From Melioribacteraceae bacterium (GTDB taxonomy: Bacteria; Bacteroidota; Ignavibacteria; Ignavibacteriales; Melioribacteraceae): a DNA stretch of 64,000 nucleotides. Below the pieces are notes generated by a model. It was not told the DNA's origin. It searched no databases and saw nothing but the letters and a program-made list of their open reading frames with translations. Positions 7,553 through 15,126 of the stretch are shown one piece after another. The position numbers were made by a program, and so were the translations under genes. Numbering within the stretch: the first letter of the stretch is position 1; each line of letters opens with the position of its first letter. The stretch is from positions 1,612,001-1,676,000 of the forward strand of contig DAOSDY010000001.1 in NCBI GenBank assembly GCA_035362835.1, read 5' to 3'.

Positions 7553-8832
7553 TTTTTATCTCCACTTAAAATTACTGTAAACGTTGAACCTTTGCCGGGT
7601 TCACTGTGAACTTTTATTTTGGCCCTGTTCAGGTCGATAAAAATTTTAACAAGAGCCAGACCGAGTCCTGTCCCTTCGTATGGTCTTGTGTAGCTCATGT
7701 CCGCCTGCGAAAAAGGAGTAAATAGTTTTTCCTGGTACTCTTTAGATATTCCAATTCCTGTATCACAGATATCGACACAGATATTATTGTGATCTCTATA
7801 AAGCTGTATTTCAATTTTACCGTGAGGAGTATATTTAATTGCATTGTCAACAAGGTTGATAAAAATCTGAGCCACAGAGTAATGGTCTGCTGTTATGGTA
7901 TGATCTTCTTCAAGTTTATTGACAAGAGCAAGCTTAAGATTTTTTTCCTCTGCGAACGACCGGAATTCATTGGCAACTGTATTCATTAAAGCAAGTAGAT
8001 TAATCCTTTCAAACCGGGCCTCGTATTTGCCGGTCTGAAGTTGTGACATGTTCAGCATTAAATCGAAAGTCCGGTATAACCTTTTACTGTTGTTGATAAT
8101 TGATCTCAGTATATCGTTATACTCGCTCGATTTGTCGTGGAGCTCCTGCATAAGCAAATCGCTGTATCCCGTAATAACGTTAAGCGGGGAACGGATCTCA
8201 TGAGAGATTTGTGAAAGGAAAAACTCTTTCAGTTTTTTCGATTCCTCGGCTTTTTCAAGAGCTATTTTCAAATCTTTCTCTGTCTTTTTAAGCTCCGTAA
8301 TATCTCTTCCGTAAACCTGGCAGACTTTAAACTTCGGTACTCCGGCGATAATGAATTGGTAATAACTCTCGCCGAGAAGAGAAGTGTAGCTTACCGATTT
8401 ATTGTTTTTGATAAGGTCGTGTATATCGAAGCTTTTCATGAAGGGGAGCACAATCTCAACATGTTCGCCTACGAGAATTTTGTGCGGAAAAATGTTGTGA
8501 GCTGAATTATTTGCCAGAACGATTTTCCCGTTTTCATCGAATCGGAAGATCGGATCCGGGGAAAGCTCGGCAAATAATGCCATTAGTTCGGCTTGCTGCA
8601 GCTTCAAGTTCTCCTGCTCCTGAAGATGCTTTTTCCTCATCGGGATAATTACGTAACGGTAATATATATACGTAACCACGAGAATTAACGCAATCAGTAC
8701 CAGAGCGAATATTAAAGGATTCTCCAGACTAAAGAATGATCTTGGGGTTATCTTCTCTAAAGATTGAAAAGAAGAGTCCAAAGATGATTTGCGCGATTGA
8801 AGTAATAATAAAAAAAGCAGTTGCATCGGCAA
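7534..8832 (-). CDS. PAS-containing membrane histidine kinase
   Basis: The order of domains is one transmembrane helix (about 39-60), a PAS domain (about 80-190, PDPIFRFDENGKIVLANN), a HisKA phosphoacceptor helix with FLSQISHEIRSPLNVITGYS, and a HATPase domain with the N box (INLVDNAIKYT), G1 (DICDTGIGIS) and G2 (YEGTGLGLALVKIF). The coordinates given are the full open frame. The first 33 codons overlap the preceding membrane-protein gene by 104 bases and look non-functional. No good ribosome site was found; a TTG at 8781 or a CTG just past the neighbour's stop are alternatives. A third possibility is expression as a fusion with the membrane protein by +1 frameshifting at CTT TAG T (8729-8734). 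The partner is the receiver at 7088-7552. Confidence 0.85.
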   Translation of the reverse strand: MPMQLLFLLLLQSRKSSLDSSFQSLEKITPRSFFSLENPLIFALVLIALILVVTYIYYRYVIIPMRKKHLQEQENLKLQQAELMALFAELSPDPIFRFDENGKIVLANNSAHNIFPHKILVGEHVEIVLPFMKSFDIHDLIKNNKSVSYTSLLGESYYQFIIAGVPKFKVCQVYGRDITELKKTEKDLKIALEKAEESKKLKEFFLSQISHEIRSPLNVITGYSDLLMQELHDKSSEYNDILRSIINNSKRLYRTFDLMLNMSQLQTGKYEARFERINLLALMNTVANEFRSFAEEKNLKLALVNKLEEDHTITADHYSVAQIFINLVDNAIKYTPHGKIEIQLYRDHNNICVDICDTGIGISKEYQEKLFTPFSQADMSYTRPYEGTGLGLALVKIFIDLNRAKIKVHSEPGKGSTFTVILSGDKKWGIQK

Positions 8833-9307
8833 AACCGGTTAACACATTGAAAAATTTTGTAATATTTGTTAAAAAGTAAAAACAGAGCAACAGATAAAAT
8901 AAATTTATACTCTTTTCAAAAGCGTAATTAACTATAAATCTTTTTAATATAATTGCCAGCATTAAGAATTGAATCGAAATAAGAATAATAAAATTCTGAT
9001 TGATACTGAAGTTTGCAAAAGTTATTAGGAACAGAATGATTATGAATGATATGACCACAAAAAAGAGATTTCTTTTAAGTGCTTCTCTATCAATCAAACT
9101 TATCAACAGGACATAGTTTGCAAACAAATAGAATTCTACTGGGATTACTTTATTCAAAATATATAAATACGCAATAGATATAGGATCCATTAGAGCAAGT
9201 ATAAAGAAGAAAACAAATAATTTTGAATGATATTGTCTGAATGCTGGTATCAACCAGATTACAACACTTGTATAAAACAATATTTGCGATATACCGATGA
9301 GATTCAT
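8729..9307 (-). CDS. Multi-pass membrane protein, probable sensor half of the adjacent kinase
   Basis: The 192-residue protein is almost entirely hydrophobic, with six or seven predicted transmembrane helices and no soluble domain. Its helix order and loops match the membrane halves of the two LuxR-type proteins at 594-2435: a short N-terminal helix, then a Lys followed by a Phe-rich helix (KLFVFFFILALMDPIS), a helix ending in a charged turn (SLIDREALKRN), and a helix-turn with NYAFEKSINLFYL corresponding to HEIRLDGKISLFF. The similarity is by eye and weak. The gene starts 7 bases after the secreted-protein gene and ends in ATT CTT TAG T, where the kinase frame lies at +1. It is either a separate sensor subunit or the N-terminal part of a 580-residue kinase. 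Confidence 0.65.
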   Translation of the reverse strand: MNLIGISQILFYTSVVIWLIPAFRQYHSKLFVFFFILALMDPISIAYLYILNKVIPVEFYLFANYVLLISLIDREALKRNLFFVVISFIIILFLITFANFSINQNFIILISIQFLMLAIILKRFIVNYAFEKSINLFYLLLCFYFLTNITKFFNVLTGFADATAFFIITSIAQIIFGLFFSIFREDNPKIIL

Positions 9308-9314
9308 TTTCTAA

Positions 9315-9836
9315 TTAATTCGGGCAGATCGGTGGACAAATGAATGACATTTCTAAAGTTTCTTCATCCCCGGTGACGGTAAAAATGATAGAACCCGTGT
9401 TATCTGAGGTTGTTGACATTTCCCCGCTTTTGTTCAACTGGTTAACCGGCTGGTTATATCTAAGCTCAAACGTGAGGAATTTACCTTTAGTTTTATTTAA
9501 AAACTCTTTTACAACAGATGTACTGAACATGTAAGCAACCTCTTCTTTCCCAAGCGAGAAGTTTATATCTGTTAGTGAAAATTTGTTCTCACCGAGAATA
9601 TGTACCCTGCTGTTTTTTATTGCGAAAAGAACATAGTTGTCGGCCCTTGCAAGAGCTTTTTCCACTAACGTCTTTTCAACTCTTATTGAGCCCATTACTT
9701 TGCCAAACAGGATTCTGGCTTCATTTTTTGAAAATGTTTTGCCGACAGTTCCAAATTTACCCTGGGCGGTAGATATTGTAGATGTAAGTGTGAGAATAAG
9801 TGAAATGAAAATGAATAAGGAAAGTAACCTTTTCAT
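9315..9836 (-). CDS. Secreted protein of unknown function, first gene of the kinase operon
   Basis: I do not recognise a family for this 173-residue protein. The first 24 residues are a clear signal peptide (MKRLLSLFIFISL followed by STAQG), so it is exported. The mature part is mixed polar with beta-type alternation and ends ICPPICPN, with two cysteines in the last six residues that could form a disulphide. An AGAGGGG ribosome site precedes the ATG. It is followed 7 bases later by the membrane protein and then the kinase and receiver, so it may be a periplasmic component or ligand-binding partner of that signalling system (inference from position only). Confidence 0.6.
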   Translation of the reverse strand: MKRLLSLFIFISLILTLTSTISTAQGKFGTVGKTFSKNEARILFGKVMGSIRVEKTLVEKALARADNYVLFAIKNSRVHILGENKFSLTDINFSLGKEEVAYMFSTSVVKEFLNKTKGKFLTFELRYNQPVNQLNKSGEMSTTSDNTGSIIFTVTGDEETLEMSFICPPICPN

Positions 9837-9961
9837 ATTAACCCCTCTTTAAGTAGTTTCTTAATAAGTTACCTGATAAAAAAGTTGCTAAACACTTTCT
9901 TATTAGTGATTAAATATATTTAGAAAAAAATAAAAATAACAGAAGATTTATAATAAAAAGA

Positions 9962-10990
9962 TTAAAACTTCCCAGCTATCATTAAGCCGCAGTTATAGCA
10001 GTGGCCCTCCCTTAACTTATTTGATATTACGGAATGCCAGTTTCTGGAGATCAATTTTGAATTACAGTAAGGGCAATATGTTGTTTGGCCATCAATATCA
10101 TGAACGTTTCCAGTGTAACAATACTTTATACCCCGAGATTTTGATATACTCCTAGCTTTGCTGAGTGTAGATTGAGGTGTTCCCGGTTTGTCGATCATCT
10201 TAAAGTCGGGGTGAAATGCCGTAAAATGGAGAGGGACTTCATCACCAAGATTTTCAACTATCCAATCGCACATTTTTCTTATTTCATCATCGCTGTCATT
10301 TTCATCTGGAATAATCAGGTTGGTAATCTCAATCCAAATACCGGTTTCCTTTTTCAGCCAGATGAGTGTTTCAAGTACATCGGTAATATGCGAGAAAGTA
10401 AGGTTGTGGTAGAATTTTTCTGTAAAGGCCTTAAGATCAACATTCGCAGCATCGATATGTCTAAAGACATCTTTGCGCGCATTCTTATCTATATAGCCTG
10501 CGGTCACCATTACATTATTAATCCCATTCTGGCGGGCAATTTTTGACACATCTATTACATATTCGCCAAATATAACAGGATCGTTATAAGTATAGGCAAT
10601 TGAAGGGGTTTTATATTTTTTTGCTATCTGAATAACATCTTCAGGTGTTGCATAAATAGAATTGTTAGTGTCGATGCGTGCTTTGCTTGTAGACCAGTTC
10701 TGACAGAATTTACAGCCCAGATTACATCCGGCTGTTCCGAAGCTTAAGATTTCGCTCCCGGGCAGGAAATGATTCAACGGCTTCTTTTCGATCGGATCAA
10801 TTGCAAATCCGGTAGGCCTTCCATACCCGACCGAATACAAACTACCTCCGATATTCTGTCTAATAAAACAAAACCCTGCCTGACCTTCACCAATAGTACA
10901 ATAACGTGGGCATAATGTGCAGAGAATTTTTCCGTTGGGAGCCTGTTCCCACCATTTAGCCGGATAATATTTTTCTTCCAAAGATTGCAT
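9962..10990 (-). CDS. amrS: AmmeMemoRadiSam-system radical SAM enzyme
   Basis: The 342-residue protein has the radical SAM cysteine motif in CNLGCKFCQNWSTSK (CX3CX2C), preceded by FGTAGC, and an N-terminal region with CTLCPRYCTIGEGQAGFC that resembles the extra cysteine set of this pyruvate-formate-lyase-activase-like family. A C-terminal zinc-ribbon-like segment (TYCPYCNSKL and GHCYNCGLMI) supports the AmrS assignment. Family members are found with AMMECR1 and Memo proteins, and the reaction is still not settled. Neither partner is adjacent here. It lies 29 bases downstream of pyruvate kinase on the same strand, so it may be cotranscribed. Confidence 0.85.
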   Translation of the reverse strand: MQSLEEKYYPAKWWEQAPNGKILCTLCPRYCTIGEGQAGFCFIRQNIGGSLYSVGYGRPTGFAIDPIEKKPLNHFLPGSEILSFGTAGCNLGCKFCQNWSTSKARIDTNNSIYATPEDVIQIAKKYKTPSIAYTYNDPVIFGEYVIDVSKIARQNGINNVMVTAGYIDKNARKDVFRHIDAANVDLKAFTEKFYHNLTFSHITDVLETLIWLKKETGIWIEITNLIIPDENDSDDEIRKMCDWIVENLGDEVPLHFTAFHPDFKMIDKPGTPQSTLSKARSISKSRGIKYCYTGNVHDIDGQTTYCPYCNSKLISRNWHSVISNKLREGHCYNCGLMIAGKF

Positions 10991-11019
10991 TTGTGCTTAA
11001 CAATAATATTTCCAATGCA

Positions 11020-12444
11020 TCAGATTACTTCAAACCGGATCCAGTTTTCCCGTACGTTGGAGATTTTATTTCCACCTTCGGTATAAATTACCACACTCCC
11101 TTTTTCTACCATGTCGAGAGCAATCAGCTTTTGCTTGATTTCCTCAGAAGCTTTATTCCGGTTGCTTATATCCTCGCAGTAAAGTGGGATAACTCCCCAT
11201 TTAAGATTTAGTACATTCATTGTTTCAAAATTGTCGGTCACAGCTATAATTTTTGCTTTCGGTCTGAACTTTGAAAGTCTTCCGGGAGTATTACCTTTGC
11301 TTGTAAAAGCAACAATAGCTTCTGCGTTGATCTGCCTGCTGATGGAACAAATTCCCTTATTCATAGAATCGAAAAGGTTTTCTTCTATTTCAACCGGAAC
11401 TTCAAAATCTCTTTTAGGTTCGTTGTCATAAGATAATTCAGCGTTCGAAATAATTTCATTCATAATCTTTACGGTCTGCGCAGGATACTTTCCCACGGAA
11501 GTTTCGGCGCTGAGCATAACAACATCGGTTCCATCCCACACTGCGTTGGCAACATCGGAGGCTTCTGCTCTGGTAGGAACTGGATTGTGAACCATCGACT
11601 CCAGCATTTGAGTCGCAGTTATAACCAGTTTACCCGATTCATTGCAACGTTTTATAATTCTCTTTTGAATAATCGGAACTTCATGTGGCCTGAGTTCGAC
11701 TCCGAGATCTCCGCGTGCAACCATGATGCCGTCTGATACAGAAAGGATTTCTTCGAATTTATCAACGGCTTCCTGTTTTTCGATTTTTGCGATTATCTGT
11801 TTGTTGTATCCATGTCCGGCGAGCCATTTGCGAAGTTTAATAATATCCGATGCATCGCGCACAAATGAAAGCGCGATATAGTCGACCCGGTGCTTTAAAG
11901 CGAATTCAAGATTATTAAAATCTGTATCAGTTACAGCATCGGCAGACAATTTCATCCCGGGCAGATTCATGCCTTTTTTTGGACGGAGAATTCCGCCTTC
12001 TATTACTTCACAAACTATGGAATCTTTTTTCTTCCCGGTAATTTTAAGTTTTATTAGACCGTCATCAATTAAAATTATATTGCCTAACTCTGAGTCATCA
12101 ATTAATTCCTTAAAACCGGTAGAGATTTTTTCAGAAGTTCCTTCAATATCCTCTCTGGTAATTTCAATACTCTTTCCGGCAATCAGTTCAATTTCATTTT
12201 GAGCTAACCTGCCTATTCTGATTTTAGGGCCTTGCAGGTCAATAAGTATAGGAATAGGCATCGATTTTCTGACGCAAAGATCGTTGATCAGATTGAATAC
12301 CTCTTCAAAATATTTATGATCCCCATGGGAAAAATTCAATCTTATTCCGTCAACACCGGAATCAATTATTGATTCGAGCTGTTCTCTTGTCGAAGTTGCC
12401 GGGCCGATTGTAGCTAAAATTTTAGTCTTTGTACTTTTTTTCAT
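11020..12444 (-). CDS. pyk: Pyruvate kinase
   Basis: This enzyme converts phosphoenolpyruvate and ADP to pyruvate and ATP at the end of glycolysis. The 474-residue protein contains ATIGPATSTREQLESII with GIRLNFSHG, the active-site signature IAKIEKQEAVDKFEEIL, MVARGDLGVEL, and TATQMLESMVHNPVPTRAE with SAETSVGKYP. The C-terminal regulatory-type domain is present, with the segments AIVAFTSKGNTPGRLSKFRP and VIYTEGG. Its ATG overlaps the end of the Lon-family gene by 4 bases, so the two genes are translationally coupled, an uncommon pairing. It supplies pyruvate to the dehydrogenase cluster encoded at 21889-30024. Confidence 0.96.
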   Translation of the reverse strand: MKKSTKTKILATIGPATSTREQLESIIDSGVDGIRLNFSHGDHKYFEEVFNLINDLCVRKSMPIPILIDLQGPKIRIGRLAQNEIELIAGKSIEITREDIEGTSEKISTGFKELIDDSELGNIILIDDGLIKLKITGKKKDSIVCEVIEGGILRPKKGMNLPGMKLSADAVTDTDFNNLEFALKHRVDYIALSFVRDASDIIKLRKWLAGHGYNKQIIAKIEKQEAVDKFEEILSVSDGIMVARGDLGVELRPHEVPIIQKRIIKRCNESGKLVITATQMLESMVHNPVPTRAEASDVANAVWDGTDVVMLSAETSVGKYPAQTVKIMNEIISNAELSYDNEPKRDFEVPVEIEENLFDSMNKGICSISRQINAEAIVAFTSKGNTPGRLSKFRPKAKIIAVTDNFETMNVLNLKWGVIPLYCEDISNRNKASEEIKQKLIALDMVEKGSVVIYTEGGNKISNVRENWIRFEVI

Positions 12445-14924
12445 TTCTTCTTCGACTTCATATTATTCTTTGTATTACTGTTTTTTTGTTCCTGGTTATT
12501 TTTCTTCGATTCCGGCTTTAATCTTTTTCTCATTGCATTTAATTCCTTTTCCACCGTTCCGAAGACTGTGCCGGGTTCATATTTCCCGGTCTTTAATCTG
12601 GTACCTGCTTTAATGCCTGTTAATACTTCAATCGCTTCTTCCACTTTGCTTACCGAGTAGATATGAAATTTCCCTGCATTAACAGAATCAATGATTTCAT
12701 TTCTCAGCATAAGGTCTTTAACATTCTGAACAGGTATAATAACTCCCTGCTTTCCGTTCAGACCGCGCGCAGAGCATACATCAAAAAAGCCTTCTATCTT
12801 TTCATTTACACCGCCAATCGGCTGGATTTCACCTTTCTGATTAACCGAACCGGTTATTGCTAGAGACTGTTTTATAGGAATGTTGGATATCGCCGACATT
12901 AGAGCGCATATTTCCGTTATTGAGGCGCTGTCGCCGTCGATCATTCCGTATCCCTGTTCGAAAACAAGACTTGCAGAAAAAGAGAGCGGAATATTCTTCC
13001 CGAAATTTTCCCTGAAATAACCTGATATAATTAATACTCCTTTGTTATGTGTATTGCCGCTTAATCCGGATTCCCGTTCAACGTTTATAATATTTCCGCT
13101 GCCGAGTGAAACACTGGCCGTTATTCTGGAAGGTTTTCCAAATCCGAACAATCCGCTTTCGTATACAGCAAGCCCGTTAATTGTTCCAACTCTTTCACCA
13201 TCGGTATCAATTAATATAGTTCCCTCCTTAATCATTTCGGACAACTTAGATTCATAAAGTCCGTGTCTCTCTTTCCATGCTTTATAGGCTTCGTCAACAT
13301 GATAACTGGTAACATTTTTCTCTCCGCTATCCTTGGCCCAGAAACTTGACTCGCGGGTAAGGTCTGCAATGAAAGCAAACCGTGTCGTAAGTTTATTTTT
13401 TTCCCCGGCATATCTGGCACCATACTCAACAAGTTTTGCAATTGCCGAGCGGTCGAATTCAAGCATTTTTTCCGATTCAATTATTTTTTTGATAACCATC
13501 GAATATTCGTTTAGAGACTTTTCCGATTTCTTCATTTCATAATCGAAATCGGCTTTTATCTTGAAAATTTTATTGAAATCGTCTTCATAACCTGAAAGTA
13601 TAGAGTAGATATAATTATTTCCGATCATAATAACTTTTGTATCGATGCTTATCGGTTCCGGTTTCAAAACGCTCGGGGAGAACTGATAAAGATTCGCCAG
13701 CTCCTGAATCTCAAGCTGTCCGAACAGCAGAACCCGTTTAAGTGATTTCCAGACGCCTGGCTCGCTGAACGCATCCATAGCATTAATAACAAGGTAACCG
13801 CCGTTCGCACGCAGTAGAGAACCCGATTTAATTTTAGTAAAATCCGCGTACCATCCTCCTCGACCGTCACTATATTTTTCAATTGTCCCGAACAGGTTGC
13901 TGTATGTTGGAGATGTTTCTACAATTACGGGCTGCTCCTTCGTCTCCGAATTATCCAGAATTATATTCACTTCGTATTCTTTAAGGTAATCTATTACAAT
14001 TCCGGCAGAGGTTTCCTCCTGAAACGGTTTTTGTCCTTTGAACACGTCGAGGTTCTGAAGTATATTCAGATGAACCTGGTCGAGATAGTCGCGTACTTTC
14101 TGATCTTTATATTTTTTCTTCAGGTTTTCAATTGCAACCGAGGTTATGTCGGAGGTATACTGAGTTTCGAGCTGTATAACTTTTTCCTGAAATTCCTGAG
14201 TAAGCTTAAGACTTTCTTTGAACAACTGCTGCAATTCCTCCTGGTACTCGGCGTATTTGGTTGTAATTGCTTCAGCGTTTTCTTTTGATATCTTTTCTCC
14301 CCGTATCAACTCATCGAGCTGGTGAATGAAATAGGGCTGATTATCCAGTACCATTAATATTTCCGGGCGCGTCAGCTCACCGACTTTGATTTGTCCAAGT
14401 GTAAAACCGTCCTTGCGCAATTTATCTTCAAACCCCGTCATCATCTTCTGCTGAATCTTTCCGTACTCAGCGAGCATTTGTTTTTTTCGGGATGAGTAAG
14501 GATCTGTCGAGAGGACCTGCGGAATTTTTTCCTGCAGGAATCTTATAGCCCGGCTGAGGTCTTTTTTAAAGTGAATAGCTTTACCGGCGTCAAAAATTAA
14601 AAGTGTGGGACGGTCTTCATCCTTGAAATTATTTACATATGCGTAATCAAAAAGTTTGGCGTGATTGGGGCTGATCGATTCCAGAACCATTTTGATAGTA
14701 GTAAATTTTCCGGTGCCCGATAATCCTGTTACAAAAATGTTGTAACCGGGACTTTTCAGCTCAACCCCCACCCTTAATGCTTTTAGGGCTCTTTCCTGGC
14801 CGATTATTCCTTCAATCGGTTTTACCGTTTTAGTTGTATCGAAATCAAAAATTTCCGGGTCGCATATCCACCTTAAATCTTCCGGTTTTAATTCTACTGG
14901 TTTTCGTGCTTTCTGAAGTGCCAT
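12441..14924 (-). CDS. Lon-family ATP-dependent protease (AAA_32/LonC-like)
   Basis: The protein lacks the usual LAN domain of Lon. It begins with an AAA+ module whose P-loop is VTGLSGTGKFTTI (about 75-85), interrupted by a long helical insertion (about 150-320) rich in Glu, Lys and Gln. This is followed by RANGGYLVINAMDAFSEP and then an S16 protease domain with the catalytic Ser in IDGDSASITEICALMS and the Lys in GGVNEKIEGFFDVC. The C-terminal 35 residues are a Lys/Asn-rich tail. I place the start at the ATG at 14924: AGGAAGC lies just upstream. The frame is open to a TTG at 14954. The promoter at 14963-14993 fits this start. It probably degrades damaged or regulatory proteins in the cytoplasm; substrates are unknown. 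Confidence 0.85.
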   Translation of the reverse strand: MALQKARKPVELKPEDLRWICDPEIFDFDTTKTVKPIEGIIGQERALKALRVGVELKSPGYNIFVTGLSGTGKFTTIKMVLESISPNHAKLFDYAYVNNFKDEDRPTLLIFDAGKAIHFKKDLSRAIRFLQEKIPQVLSTDPYSSRKKQMLAEYGKIQQKMMTGFEDKLRKDGFTLGQIKVGELTRPEILMVLDNQPYFIHQLDELIRGEKISKENAEAITTKYAEYQEELQQLFKESLKLTQEFQEKVIQLETQYTSDITSVAIENLKKKYKDQKVRDYLDQVHLNILQNLDVFKGQKPFQEETSAGIVIDYLKEYEVNIILDNSETKEQPVIVETSPTYSNLFGTIEKYSDGRGGWYADFTKIKSGSLLRANGGYLVINAMDAFSEPGVWKSLKRVLLFGQLEIQELANLYQFSPSVLKPEPISIDTKVIMIGNNYIYSILSGYEDDFNKIFKIKADFDYEMKKSEKSLNEYSMVIKKIIESEKMLEFDRSAIAKLVEYGARYAGEKNKLTTRFAFIADLTRESSFWAKDSGEKNVTSYHVDEAYKAWKERHGLYESKLSEMIKEGTILIDTDGERVGTINGLAVYESGLFGFGKPSRITASVSLGSGNIINVERESGLSGNTHNKGVLIISGYFRENFGKNIPLSFSASLVFEQGYGMIDGDSASITEICALMSAISNIPIKQSLAITGSVNQKGEIQPIGGVNEKIEGFFDVCSARGLNGKQGVIIPVQNVKDLMLRNEIIDSVNAGKFHIYSVSKVEEAIEVLTGIKAGTRLKTGKYEPGTVFGTVEKELNAMRKRLKPESKKNNQEQKNSNTKNNMKSKKK

Positions 14925-14962
14925 ATTTTGCTTCCTGATTGAGGTTCGAGTCAATTCTTTTT

Positions 14963-14993
14963 CAAAAATAAGATAAAAATAAGCTTATTGAAA
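14963..14993 (-). promoter_or_regulatory. Predicted Bacteroidetes-type promoter for the Lon-family gene
   Basis: On the minus strand TATTTTTG (14970 to 14963) matches the Bacteroidetes -7 form TAnnTTTG. TTTC (14993 to 14990) sits 19 bases upstream, one base off the expected TTTG. The distance to the chosen ATG is about 39 bases. It lies in the gap shared with mfd, for which I see no equally good sequence. Confidence 0.4.
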
Positions 14994-15126
14994 CAGACAA
15001 GTATATCTTCCTACAATTATAATCTCTGCAGTTTATTGTTAAAGATAGTAATTTTATCCGTCGGTTTTTCTCAATTAGTATCCCCCCGAAGTTTTCCGGA
15101 AGGGGATAATTATATTTTAAAACAGC

